Source: Candidatus Parcubacteria bacterium
Lineage (GTDB): Bacteria > Patescibacteria > Paceibacteria > UBA6257 > HR35
Direction of reading: 5' to 3'
NCBI GenBank assembly: GCA_026004535.1
Contig: BPJI01000001.1
Span: forward strand, 372,001-436,000
Length of the DNA: 64,000 bases
The notes under the pieces were generated by a model. That model was not told the DNA's origin. It did no database searches and worked only from the letters and a program-made list of their open reading frames with translations. Every line of letters begins with the position of its first letter. Positions within the stretch are counted from its first letter, which is position 1. Below are positions 17,309-25,900 of the stretch, in pieces. A program made the position numbers and the translations under genes.

Positions 17309-17739
17309 ATTTAAATAAAGTTTTTTTAATCGGCCGATTGACTCAAGAAATTGATTTTCGCTATTTACCTTCAGGAACTTCAATTGCCACTTTAAATTTA
17401 GCTACAAATCGTGTGTATAAAGATCGAACAGGCAATTTAAGAGAAGAAACAGAATATCATAAAGTTATTGCCTGGGGGAAATTGGCGGAACTTTGTCGTC
17501 AATATTTAAGCAAAGGAAGATTAGTTTTTATTGAAGGAAGAATTAGATCACGAAATTGGCTAGATGCTCAAGGAAATAGAAGAATTGCCTATGAAATTAT
17601 TGCCGAAAATATAAGATTTGGTCCAAGACCAGGATCAGCTGAAACAGAAAAAGAATTAGAAACATTAGAAGCAGATCTAGATTTTTATAAACCTTCGGAA
17701 GGTCCTGATGAAATTAATGAACTTGAAATTCCATATTAG
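17305..17739 (+). CDS. ssb: Single-stranded DNA-binding protein
   Basis: An OB-fold SSB of 144 residues. It begins MNLNKVFLIGRLTQEIDFRY and has the family's GTSIATLNLATNR, TEYHKVIAWGKLAELC and RLVFIEGRIRSRNW (about residues 70-83). The acidic C-terminal tail ends NELEIPY, a variant of the DDIPF tip that recruits partner proteins. It is coupled to rpsF by a 4 bp overlap. Confidence 0.96.
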   Translation: MNLNKVFLIGRLTQEIDFRYLPSGTSIATLNLATNRVYKDRTGNLREETEYHKVIAWGKLAELCRQYLSKGRLVFIEGRIRSRNWLDAQGNRRIAYEIIAENIRFGPRPGSAETEKELETLEADLDFYKPSEGPDEINELEIPY

Positions 17740-17744
17740 AAAAG

Positions 17745-17951
17745 ATGAGTAAGGAAGTTATTAAAGGAAGAATAATTGAAGCATTGCCAGAATTAAGTTT
17801 TAGAGTGAGACTAGAGGATGGAAGAGAGATTTTGGCTTATCTGTCTGGAAAAATGAGGCTTAATTTCATTAAGGTTATTCCCGGAGATGAAGTAATGGTG
17901 GAGATTTCACCGTATGATAAGAATAAAGGAAGAATTATAAAAAGATTGTAA
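17745..17951 (+). CDS. infA: Translation initiation factor IF-1
   Basis: A single S1/OB-fold domain of 68 residues: GRIIEALPELSFRVRLEDGR then AYLSGKMRLNFIKVIPGDEV and the ending DKNKGRIIKRL. These match IF-1 throughout (KMR...I.I..GD.V.VE.SPYD). It binds the ribosomal A site during initiation. It lies five bases after ssb and probably shares its transcript. Array 5 follows. Confidence 0.96.
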   Translation: MSKEVIKGRIIEALPELSFRVRLEDGREILAYLSGKMRLNFIKVIPGDEVMVEISPYDKNKGRIIKRL

Positions 17952-17956
17952 TAAGT

Positions 17957-18298
17957 TACCCGGATGTGAACCGGATATAATTACCCAGATGTAAATCGGA
18001 TATAATTACCCGGATATGAACCAGATAAGCCACCCGGATATAAACCGGATTATTAATTACCCAGATGTACACCGGATGAATTTACCCGGATTATAACCGG
18101 ATGATTTATAAAATATTTTTATCCGGTATTTATCTGGGTAAAATAACCCGCTATTCATCTGGGTAGATATTTTTATCCGGTAAGCATCCGGGTGAAATAA
18201 TCCGGTTGGCTATCCGGGTTATATTTTAATATCCGGTATTCATCTGGGTAAAATATCCGGTAAGCTATCCGGGTAATGTATCCGGGTATTCATCCGGT
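17957..18298. repeat. Palindromic CCGGAT word array, locus 5
   Basis: About seven forward units (17957-18110), the core at 18107-18136 in forward orientation, and about eight reverse units follow. The gap of 357 bases between infA and the adenosyltransferase gene holds nothing else. Reading frames within it are repeat translations. Confidence 0.95.
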
Positions 18299-18308
18299 TA
18301 ATATATTA

Positions 18309-18860
18309 ATGAAATATTTCACTGGTAAAGGCGACAAAGGCAAAACAACGATAGCTGAAAAGAAAATTTCTAAAGATAATTTTGTTTTTGAAGTTTTGGG
18401 AGAATTAGACGAGCTTAACTCTTTAATTGGTTTAGCTAAAAATTATTTGCCTAAAAAATTTTACTTAGATTTAACTAAGATTCAAAATAATCTTTTTATC
18501 ATTCAAGCTAATGTTGCTTATTTTCTTTACAAAAAATTTGAACCACCAAAATTAAAAAAAGAAGAGATTTTGAATTTAGAAGAAGAAATTAAAAAAATTG
18601 AAACAAAAGTGCCTTCTCATAAATTTATTATTTATGGTAGTAATAAAGATTCTGCTTGGCTTGATTATTTAAGAGCAGTAACAAGAAGAGTTGAAAGAAG
18701 AATAGTGAAATTTCTTAGCCACGGATTTACGCGGATTCCTAAACAGATTAACACTGATGATATTTTAGCTTATCTTAATAGGCTTTCAAGTTATTTTTAT
18801 GCTTTAGCAAGATTTATCTGTTATAATAAGAAAATTAAAGAAAAAGAACCTTGGTACTAA
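18309..18860 (+). CDS. PduO-type ATP:cob(I)alamin adenosyltransferase
   Basis: Adds the adenosyl group to cobalamin to form coenzyme B12. The signature start is KYFTGKGDKGKTTI, with the family's EVLGELDELNSLIGLAK (about residues 29-45) and RAVTRRVERRIV near the C terminus, then ILAYLNRLSSYFYALAR. The start at 18309 is chosen because the upstream in-frame ATG (18276) lies inside repeat array 5. A CACGGATT-family insert (SHGFTRIPKQINTDD, DNA 18715-18760) splits the conserved C-terminal helices in frame. The likely use is to supply a B12-dependent enzyme not in this window. Confidence 0.85.
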   Translation: MKYFTGKGDKGKTTIAEKKISKDNFVFEVLGELDELNSLIGLAKNYLPKKFYLDLTKIQNNLFIIQANVAYFLYKKFEPPKLKKEEILNLEEEIKKIETKVPSHKFIIYGSNKDSAWLDYLRAVTRRVERRIVKFLSHGFTRIPKQINTDDILAYLNRLSSYFYALARFICYNKKIKEKEPWY

Positions 18861-18905
18861 AATAGAAGGTCGAATTTTATAAAGAAAAATTAAAACCTCA
18901 GAAAA

Positions 18906-19469
18906 ATGAATATAGTTTATATCGTCTTAGGCGTTTTATTTTTGTTTATTATTTATTTGATTTATATCTATAATCGACTTGTTAGTAAAAGAGAGCAAGT
19001 TAAAGAATCTTCTTCTGATATTGAAGTTCAACTTAAAAGAAGAGCAGATTTAATTCCTAATTTAGTTGAAACTGTTAAGGGTTATGCTAGTCATGAAAAA
19101 GAGGTTTTCGAAAAAGTAACTCAAGCACGAAGTAAAATCTTGGAAGCAAAAACAGTTAAAGAAGGACTGGAAGCAGATAACATGTTAACCTCAGCTTTAA
19201 AAACCCTATTTGCAGTGGCTGAAAACTATCCAGATCTAAAAGCTAATCAAAATTTCTTACATTTGCAGCAAGAATTAGTTGATGCTGAAGATAAAATTCA
19301 AGCCTCAAGGAGATTTTATAATGCTGTTTTAAGAGAATATGAAGCTTTCAAACAATCTTTTCCAAATGTTATTATTGCCAATATGTTTAAATTCCCAACT
19401 TTTGAATATTATGAACTCGAGGAAGAAGAAAAAACAGCCGCCCAAAAACCTCCTGAAGTAAAATTTTAA
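18906..19469 (+). CDS. lemA: LemA family membrane protein
   Basis: A 187-residue protein with one N-terminal membrane helix (about residues 3-22) followed by the helical LemA core: YNRLVSKREQVKESSSDIEV, LKRRADLIPNLVETVKGYAS, and LQQELVDAEDKIQASRRFYN. The C-terminal tail is variable and charged. LemA is commonly encoded next to HtpX; here htpX is 2.5 kb downstream, separated by the small-gene block. Function in the cell envelope is known only loosely. Confidence 0.93.
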   Translation: MNIVYIVLGVLFLFIIYLIYIYNRLVSKREQVKESSSDIEVQLKRRADLIPNLVETVKGYASHEKEVFEKVTQARSKILEAKTVKEGLEADNMLTSALKTLFAVAENYPDLKANQNFLHLQQELVDAEDKIQASRRFYNAVLREYEAFKQSFPNVIIANMFKFPTFEYYELEEEEKTAAQKPPEVKF

Positions 19470-19473
19470 AAAC

Positions 19474-19502
19474 TTGACAAAGAAAAATTTTTATGATACT
19501 AT
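19474..19502 (+). promoter_or_regulatory. Consensus promoter before the zinc-ribbon microprotein
   Basis: TTGACA at 19474-19479 and TACTAT at 19497-19502 are 17 bases apart. It starts a few bases after the lemA stop. A Shine-Dalgarno-like AGAGGTG lies just before the ATG at 19534. Confidence 0.75.
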
Positions 19503-19533
19503 TTTATTAGAATTCTTAAAAGAGGTGTAAGCG

Positions 19534-19716
19534 ATGAAAGGTAAGATTTTGCATCGAACAGTAAGATGTGTATGTGGCAACGGCCCCATGGCTCTAGAGT
19601 GCCTCATTGGTTCACCGGACAACAAAGGAGTTTACCGATCCTATTGGTACCGATGCGATGAATGCGGCAACTGGGCTTTTGTTCGGTTGAACCTTTCGGA
19701 GGTATATTATGGATAA
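19534..19716 (+). CDS. Small zinc-ribbon protein, GC-rich
   Basis: Sixty residues with VRCVCGNGPM near the start and YRCDECGNWAFVRL toward the end, giving a CxC ... CxxC set that could bind one zinc. The family is not recognised. Codon choice is strikingly GC-rich for this window (GGC, GCC, CTC, CGG are frequent). It has a consensus promoter and a ribosome binding site, unlike the neighbours. This suggests high expression or recent transfer. A second tiny frame overlaps its end. Confidence 0.7.
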   Translation: MKGKILHRTVRCVCGNGPMALECLIGSPDNKGVYRSYWYRCDECGNWAFVRLNLSEVYYG

Positions 19717-19798
19717 ATCATTGAGCTCAAGCAAAATCCGATGCAGCTATCCAGGCTGGCGTGGATATTGGGTTGTCAATTCTTTCTCAGTTGTTTAA
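19709..19798 (+). CDS. Tiny overlapping frame with strong ribosome binding site
   Basis: A 29-residue frame (MDKSLSSSKIRCSYPGWRGY and nine more residues) starts six bases after a GGAGG at 19698-19702 and overlaps the end of the zinc-ribbon gene by 8 bp in another frame. Placement and spacing are those of a translationally coupled gene. No relatives are known to me. It may be a real microprotein or a by-product of the GC-rich composition. Confidence 0.4.
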   Translation: MDKSLSSSKIRCSYPGWRGYWVVNSFSVV

Positions 19799-19838
19799 TA
19801 GGAAAGGAGGTAAGAAGAACAAGAAATAAAAATTTAAA

Positions 19839-19866
19839 GCGGAAGGGATTCCTCTCCGTTTTTTGT
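19839..19866 (+). terminator. Terminator of the first small-gene unit
   Basis: An imperfect hairpin, GCGGAAGG-loop-CCTCTCCG, is followed by TTTTTT. It closes the unit begun at the promoter 19474-19502. An unused strong Shine-Dalgarno motif (AAAGGAGG, 19803-19810) lies upstream of it without a start codon at proper spacing. Confidence 0.65.
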
Positions 19867-19947
19867 AAAGAAAAAGTTTGCTAAATAAAAATAATAATTC
19901 AAAATCTTAATATGAAGCAAATTTTAAACAAAATCTTTTAATAAATT

Positions 19948-19976
19948 TTGACAAATTGCAAATTTTATGATATAAT
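19948..19976 (+). promoter_or_regulatory. Consensus promoter of the second small GC-rich gene
   Basis: TTGACA at 19948-19953 and TATAAT at 19971-19976 with a 17-base spacer. The leader of about 80 bases contains a hairpin, GACCCCCCTTAAATGGGGGC at about 20017-20036, just before the ribosome binding site. Confidence 0.85.
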
Positions 19977-20063
19977 ATATAATATTTGTAGGACTCTTAA
20001 AATAAAAAAGAAAAGCCGACCCCCCTTAAATGGGGGCTCTGGCCGGAAAGGAGGTGAACAGTG

Positions 20064-20309
20064 ATGGAAGTAGCGATTGCATTGGCGGTAGTTAGCTTGG
20101 CCGCCCTGGCCTTTCTGGGGGTTTATCTTGCCACCAGGAGAAGGCCTGAGTCTATCGAAACTGGTTTCTGGTTCTGGGGAGAGCCCCAAGGCCAATTCCA
20201 TGAGATCGTAGCTGGCCTCTGGGACCCCCAGCAGGGAGTTCTGGAGGGTCGGCTGGAAGCACGTCATGGTGCCTCGACCCTCAGGGAGTCTATCTCCCGG
20301 AGGGTCTGA
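20064..20309 (+). CDS. Small membrane-anchored protein, GC-rich
   Basis: Eighty-one residues: one N-terminal membrane helix (VAIALAVVSLAALAFLGVYL, about residues 3-22), a basic ATRRRPE stop-transfer, then a soluble tail with WFWGEPQGQFHEIVAGLWDP. The family is not recognised. An excellent Shine-Dalgarno (AAAGGAGG, 20047-20054) precedes GTG at 20061 and ATG at 20064; the ATG is preferred for spacing. GC content is well above that of the neighbours, as in 19534-19716. It has its own promoter and terminator, which suggests a strongly expressed single-gene unit. Confidence 0.7.
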   Translation: MEVAIALAVVSLAALAFLGVYLATRRRPESIETGFWFWGEPQGQFHEIVAGLWDPQQGVLEGRLEARHGASTLRESISRRV

Positions 20310-20336
20310 TTGGTCTGACCCTCGGCCCGCCACGAT

Positions 20337-20365
20337 GGGGTGAGTCTTATGACTCACCCCTTTTT
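20337..20365 (+). terminator. Strong intrinsic terminator
   Basis: A perfect 10 bp stem GGGGTGAGTC / GACTCACCCC with a TTAT loop is followed by TTTTTG. It ends the small membrane protein transcript. Confidence 0.92.
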
Positions 20366-20454
20366 GTTTTTTAAAAAATTTGGGTTAAAATTAATATTGA
20401 ACCACTTAGGGCTCGGGGTTATCTTCAACCCCCACGTGATTTGGGATAAAATAA

Positions 20455-21675
20455 ATGAGTCCAGAAGGTTTGCAAATGAAATCAGTAGAGACATTAGAGA
20501 AAGAAAAAAGATTAGAGATTTTGCCAGAAAGACAAAGAAGAATTTACGAGACTTTTTTAGATTCTATAGATAAAATAAAAACAAAAGCACATCAAAAAAT
20601 AATTGAGTTTAAAAGGATAAACAATCGAGAACCAACACGTGATGAATTAAACTCCCTCTTTTATGAAAATCCTGAGTTTCAAAAATATTACAATTTTACA
20701 AAGAATGTTTTATTAATTTTAGATGTTCCAGCAGAAAGCATTATTCGGGATTTAGTCATGGAAGGCAAAATTGAAACAACAGCTTTATCAAAAGATTATA
20801 AAAAGGCTGTTGATACTTTCTATTATTTACTTTTGACTTCAACGACAACTGGAGAAATCAATGAAGATGAAATAAAAAAACAATTACGCAACTTAACACC
20901 AGAAACCATGGAAAGGATCGGAAATATATGGGAAAACAATTCTGAAGGTTTATTATTTAATTTTTCTGATCTACCCGATGAAGAAGTTAAAAAACTAAAA
21001 GAAAGCGCAGGAGAAGTGAAGATGTCAATAGAAACTGACAAGGATTTTATTTTTTTAGAGCCAAAAGCTGATTTTTGGTTAGTAAGATGGAAATTAGAGA
21101 AAGAACCTGAAGAAGCATCTTTTGCTACTGAATTACTTAAAGCAGCTGAAAAAATGAGACAATTAGATGAGAGATTAAGTAAAGTTAAGTTTCCTAAAGA
21201 AGTCAGGGATGTTTTATTAGAAAAAGATGAAGTAAGAAGAAATGAAAAACTGGAAAATATTAATAAGGAAGATGCTGGTTTGGGTGCTTTGATTAGAATT
21301 ATCTTAAACATAGAAGGCAATTTAAAAGAAATATTTGAAAAGATTAAGAGTCTAAAAGAATTAGAGAAGACAACATCGCCTGAGGAACTCGCTCGTTTAA
21401 GAGAGGATATAAGAAATAAATTTCAAAAAGAGATAGAAAGTTATGAAAAAGCCATAGAAGAATTAGAGAAAAGATACGGAACATCTTATCAACTGGATAA
21501 AGAAATTTCTAAGAGATTGCATGAAAGAATAGGTAGTTGGTTCAAAGAAAAAGGTCCAATAATTTTAAGTGGTTTAGGACTTTGGGGATTGGCAATTGGT
21601 TGGTTTTTACCGTTGGGTATAATAGCTGTTTTGAATAAATATATAAGTGAAAATCTTTTAAAAGAGAAAAGATAA
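20455..21675 (+). CDS. Unknown coiled-coil protein with C-terminal membrane segment
   Basis: A 406-residue protein not recognised by family. It is highly charged and helical: long Lys/Glu-rich stretches with heptad character at about residues 225-245 and 290-355 (NLKEIFEKIKSLKELEKT, EIESYEKAIEELEKRYG), and a single hydrophobic segment near the C terminus (IILSGLGLWGLAIGWFLPLG, about 374-393) followed by a basic tail. The topology would be a cytoplasmic coiled-coil body anchored by its C terminus. MKSVETLEKEK, seven codons in, is an alternative start. A hairpin CGGGGTT-loop-AACCCCC lies just upstream (about 20415-20436). Codon use is AT-rich like the rest of the genome, unlike the two small genes before it. 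Confidence 0.75.
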   Translation: MSPEGLQMKSVETLEKEKRLEILPERQRRIYETFLDSIDKIKTKAHQKIIEFKRINNREPTRDELNSLFYENPEFQKYYNFTKNVLLILDVPAESIIRDLVMEGKIETTALSKDYKKAVDTFYYLLLTSTTTGEINEDEIKKQLRNLTPETMERIGNIWENNSEGLLFNFSDLPDEEVKKLKESAGEVKMSIETDKDFIFLEPKADFWLVRWKLEKEPEEASFATELLKAAEKMRQLDERLSKVKFPKEVRDVLLEKDEVRRNEKLENINKEDAGLGALIRIILNIEGNLKEIFEKIKSLKELEKTTSPEELARLREDIRNKFQKEIESYEKAIEELEKRYGTSYQLDKEISKRLHERIGSWFKEKGPIILSGLGLWGLAIGWFLPLGIIAVLNKYISENLLKEKR

Positions 21676-21712
21676 TCGAAAATAATTTTTATAAAAAATA
21701 AAAAGGCAGTTC

Positions 21713-21741
21713 ATGATACTATAAATTTTTATTTTTGTCAA
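21713..21741 (-). promoter_or_regulatory. Possible antisense promoter
   Basis: Read on the minus strand, TTGACA (21741-21736) and TATCAT (21718-21713) are 17 bases apart and point into the 3' end of the unknown gene 20455-21675. No minus-strand gene follows. It could give an antisense RNA or be chance in AT-rich DNA. Confidence 0.35.
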
Positions 21742-21752
21742 GAGATGTGAAT

Positions 21753-21826
21753 TCGGGGCAGTGGGACTCGAACCCACAACCTCTGGCTCCCAAAGCCAGT
21801 GCGCTAACCAATTGCGCTATGCCCCG
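21753..21826 (-). tRNA. tRNA-Pro (UGG)
   Basis: Acceptor CGGGGCA pairs with TGCCCCG, the anticodon loop is TTTGGGA and the T arm is GTGGGTTCGAGTCCCAC. No CCA is encoded. It is on the strand opposite to htpX and the unknown gene. Confidence 0.95.
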
Positions 21827-21871
21827 TAATCAGCTTCTCAGCTTATTATCTTCGTAGCTTTTAATTTTTTA

Positions 21872-21880
21872 ATTATACCA
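21872..21880 (-). promoter_or_regulatory. Extended -10 promoter of tRNA-Pro
   Basis: On the minus strand the sequence TGGTATAAT gives an extended -10 (TGn-TATAAT). An AGCTT word repeat (21830-21860) lies between it and the tRNA gene, so the leader would contain repeat sequence. Confidence 0.6.
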
Positions 21881-21924
21881 TAAATTTTTAGTTAACGAAT
21901 TCCAGTTAACGAGTTTATTTTTTG

Positions 21925-21933
21925 TGATATAAT
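21925..21933 (+). promoter_or_regulatory. Extended -10 promoter of htpX
   Basis: TGATATAAT lies 13 bases before the htpX ATG. A GTTAACGAATTCC-type word repeat precedes it. No clear -35 is visible. Confidence 0.6.
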
Positions 21934-21946
21934 TTTAATAATAAAA

Positions 21947-22840
21947 ATGAAAACAGCTTATAGTGTGGTGGCAGAAAATAATTTTAGAACTTTGTTTTTG
22001 ATGACAATGTTTTTGGTTTTAGTTTTTGGTTTAGGTTATATTTTTAGTTATTTACTACAAAATAGAGAAATTTTTTATGGTGCAGTAATTTTTGGTGTTT
22101 TAGTTAATTTGTTTTCTTTATTGTGGGGAGATAAAATAACTTTAGCTTTAACTGGTGCTAGAGAAATTAAAAAAGAAGATTTGCCTGAAGTTTATCGACT
22201 GGTTGAAAATTTAGCAATTACTGCTGGGCTGCCAACAACACCAAAAGTTTATTTAATTGATTCACCTGCTTTGAATGCTTTTGCAACTGGTAGATCACCA
22301 AAAAATTCGGTCGTTGCTTTAACTACGGGAATCATTGAAAAATTAAACAAAGAAGAGCTTGAAGGAGTGATTGCTCATGAAATCTCTCATATTAAAAATT
22401 TAGATATTCGAGTAATGATGATAGCTACGATTTTAGCGGGAATAATTGCCATTATGGCCGATTTATTTCTAAGAATGACTTTTGCGGGAAGTAGAGATAG
22501 AGACAAAAGTAATGCTTTATTTCTCTTAATTGGTTTTGTTTTGGCTATATTAGCACCAATTTTTGCTCAATTAATTACCTTGGCAATTTCAAGAAAAAGA
22601 GAGTTTATGGCTGATGCTTCTGGAGCATTACTAACGCGAAATCCAGAAGGTTTAGCTTCGGCTTTAGAAAAAATTTCAGCTTCAACAATATCTCTAGATA
22701 CTTCACCAGCAACTGCTCATTTATTTATTGTTAATCCATTTAAGGATAAAAAAGGGTTTATTACTTGGTTAGGCAATTTATTTTCAACCCACCCACCAGT
22801 TGAAGAAAGAATTAAAGTTTTAAGAGGAATGATTATTTAA
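21947..22840 (+). CDS. htpX: Membrane zinc metalloprotease HtpX
   Basis: An M48 family protease of 297 residues for membrane protein quality control. Two N-terminal membrane helices (about residues 15-55) are followed by the zinc site HEISH (about 144-148, in EGVIAHEISHIKNLDIR), two more helices (about 160-215), and the third zinc ligand in SRKREFMADASGALLT (about 222-237). The ending FSTHPPVEERIKVL is typical. The pairing with LemA is conserved elsewhere; here a 2.5 kb block separates them. Confidence 0.95.
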   Translation: MKTAYSVVAENNFRTLFLMTMFLVLVFGLGYIFSYLLQNREIFYGAVIFGVLVNLFSLLWGDKITLALTGAREIKKEDLPEVYRLVENLAITAGLPTTPKVYLIDSPALNAFATGRSPKNSVVALTTGIIEKLNKEELEGVIAHEISHIKNLDIRVMMIATILAGIIAIMADLFLRMTFAGSRDRDKSNALFLLIGFVLAILAPIFAQLITLAISRKREFMADASGALLTRNPEGLASALEKISASTISLDTSPATAHLFIVNPFKDKKGFITWLGNLFSTHPPVEERIKVLRGMII

Positions 22841-22852
22841 AAGTGTTACAGA

Positions 22853-22935
22853 ATTTACGCAGAACCCTCAGGAAAATTCAGCAAGTTCAACGTCGGTTCT
22901 GCGCAGTTCCGTGTCAGTTCAGTTAGTTCTGTGAT
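22853..22935. repeat. CAGAAC word repeat before ileS
   Basis: The forward words are CAGAATTTACGCAGAACC, followed by the inverted words GTTCTGCGCAGTTCCGTG and GTTAGTTCTGTG. It fills the htpX-ileS gap and is the same family as the in-frame inserts inside ileS and the FAD oxidase gene. Confidence 0.8.
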
Positions 22936-22943
22936 TAAAAATA

Positions 22944-25900
22944 ATGAATTTACCCGAGATAGAAAAAAGGATAATAAATTTTTGGAAGTCAGCTGAGATA
23001 TTCGAGAAATCATTAAGAAAGAATTTTAAAAAGAAAAGATTTAATTGGATCGAAGGACCTCCTTATGCTAATGACAAACCTCATATGGGTCATTTTTTGA
23101 CTCGTATTTATAAAGATTCAATTTTAAGATTTTTCTCAATGCTTGGTTATTATGTGCCTCGAAGAGCTGGCTGGGATACTCATGGGCTTCCAATTGAAGT
23201 TGCAACTGAAAAATTGTTAGGTTTTAGAGATAAAAAAGAGGTTATCAGTTATGGTATTGATAAATTTAATGAAAAATGTAAGGAACTAGTGATGAAATTT
23301 AAAGATGCTTGGGAGAAGATGGACGAAAGAATGGGATTTTGGCTTGATCATAAAAATGCTTATGTAACCTATGATCCATTTTATATGGAAAGCGCTTGGT
23401 GGATTATTAGAGAAATTCATAGAAAAGGATTATTAAAAGAAGAATATCGAGTTGCTCCCTACTGTCCAAGATGTGAAACTGTTTTAGCTCAAGCAGAATT
23501 GGGTATGCCAGATGCTTACAAAGAAGTAAAGGATCCAAGTGTTTGTGTGAAATTTAGAATTGCTCAGAACTACTCAGAACTAACACGGAACTTACAGAAC
23601 AATAAAAATGTAAAACTTAAAGAATCAACGCAGAACTCGCAGAAATACTCTGTTAGTTCTGTGTTATCTTCTGCTAGTTCTACGAAAGATGAGTATTTGC
23701 TTGTTTGGACAACTACGCCTTGGACATTACCAGGAAATTTAGCCTTAGCTGTTCATCCAGATTTTGATTACTATTTGTACGAAACTCCCAAAGGAAAAAT
23801 TTGGACTCATCAAAAATTAGAAGAATTTAAAATTTTAAAACAAGTAAAAGGTAGAGACTTGGTTGGTTTAAAATACGAGCCTCTTTTTAAGATTGAAAAT
23901 TTTGATATAAAAGAAAATCATTACAAGGTGTATCCAGCAACATTTGTTAAAGAAGATGAAGGAACCGGTATTGTTCATATTGCTCCATCTTATGGTGAAG
24001 AAGATTTTGAATTAGGCGAAAAACATAAGTTAGGGATTATTAATTATTTAGATGAAAAAGGAAGATTTAAAGAAGAAATAATACCGAGTATAAGAGGATT
24101 ATTCTTCAAGGAAGCAGATAAATTAATTTTTGAAAATTTAAAAGAAAGAGGTTTAATTTTTGAAGGAAGTTTAGATGGCTATCTACATGACTATCCTCAT
24201 TGCTGGCGCTGTAAAACTCCTCTGATTTATTATGCTACTAAATATTGGGTTATTAAGGTTTCAGAAATAAAAAATAAAATTATTGAAAATAATAAAAATG
24301 TAAATTGGTTACCATCATCAGCTGGCAATCGTTTTTATGAATGGATTAAAGAAGGAAAAGATTGGAATTTATCGCGGACAAGATTTTGGGGTATTCCGCT
24401 TCCAATTTGGAAATGTGATCAATGCAATCAACTAAAAGTAATTGGCAGTTTAAAAGAATTAGCCTTTTATAAAAAAGCTAATAATAATTATTATTTAATG
24501 AGACATTGTGATGCTTTGTCAACTCAGAAAAATTTTCTTTCTGGTTATCCAGAAAATGTTTTTAACCCTTTAACTCGTAAAGGTGTTTTAGACGCTAAGC
24601 AAAAAGCAAAAAGTTTAAAAGGCAAAATTGATTTAATTTATGCTTCACCAATCCTAAGAGCTAAACAAACAGCAATGATTATTGCTGATGAATTAAAAGT
24701 ACCTTTGTTTATTGATGAAAGATTAAGAGAAATTGATATGGGGATTTTGCAAAATAAGCCTTATGAAGAATTTGATAAATATATTGTTGATAAAATAACT
24801 GGTAAAAGAGATTTGACAAAAAAAATTGAAAATGGAGAAAGTTTGGAAGATGTTAGAAAAAGAGCGATTAATTTTGTTTTAGACTTAGAAAAAATTTATC
24901 GAGGTAAAAATATTTTAATTGTTTCCCATGGTGGTGTTTTGTGGATGTTAGAAGGAGAAATGAAAGCTTTAAGTTCTGAACAGATTAGAAATTTTGAAGT
25001 TAAAAATTATGAATTGGGAGAAATAAGAAAAGTTGATTTATTAATTGTCCCTCGCGATGGAGAAGGGAAGATAAATCTTCATCGTCCTTATGTTGATGAA
25101 TTTGTTTGGCAGTGTAAATGTGGTGGTTGGTATAAGAGAATTCAAGAAATAGCAGATATTTGGTTTGATTCTGGTTGCGCTTCATTTTCTGCTTATCATT
25201 ATCCATTTGAAAACAAAAAAGAAATTGATCAAGGAATGATTTTTCCTCAAGATTTTATAATTGAAGGCATCGATCAAACCCGAGGTTGGTTTTATACTTT
25301 ATTAGTAATCAGTAGTTTAATAAAAAACAAAGCTCCTTATAAAAATGTTTTAGCAACCGGTCTTGTTTTAGATGAGAAGGGAATAAAGATGTCAAAATCT
25401 TTGGGTAATGTTGTTGACCCAATGGAAATAATGGAAAAATATGGCGCTGATGTTTGTCGTTTTTATTTGTTTTATCTAAATGAAGTTGGTGATAATAAAA
25501 GTTTTAATGAGGAAGAAGTTAAAAAATTAAAAAATGAATTTTTTGACTTATTATTTAATGTTTTGAGGTTTTATAAATTTTATTACCAGGAAATCAATCT
25601 TAAACAATCGGTAAACTTGTCGGGAAATGTTCTTGATTTATGGTTTAACGCTCGCATAAAAGAAAGTTATGCTAAATATTATGAAGCAATGACGAATTAT
25701 AATCTTCATAAAGCTTCAAGATTTTTAGTCGAGCTTTTAAATGATTTTTCTCGCTGGTGGTTAAGAAGGTCAAGAGAAAGATTTCAAAATCCAAAAGATA
25801 AAAAAGAATTACAAATTGCTTTAATTAATTTTGAAAATTTATTTTATCAATTTTTAAAAATGTTAACTCCTCTTTCACCATTTATGAGTGAATATCTTTA

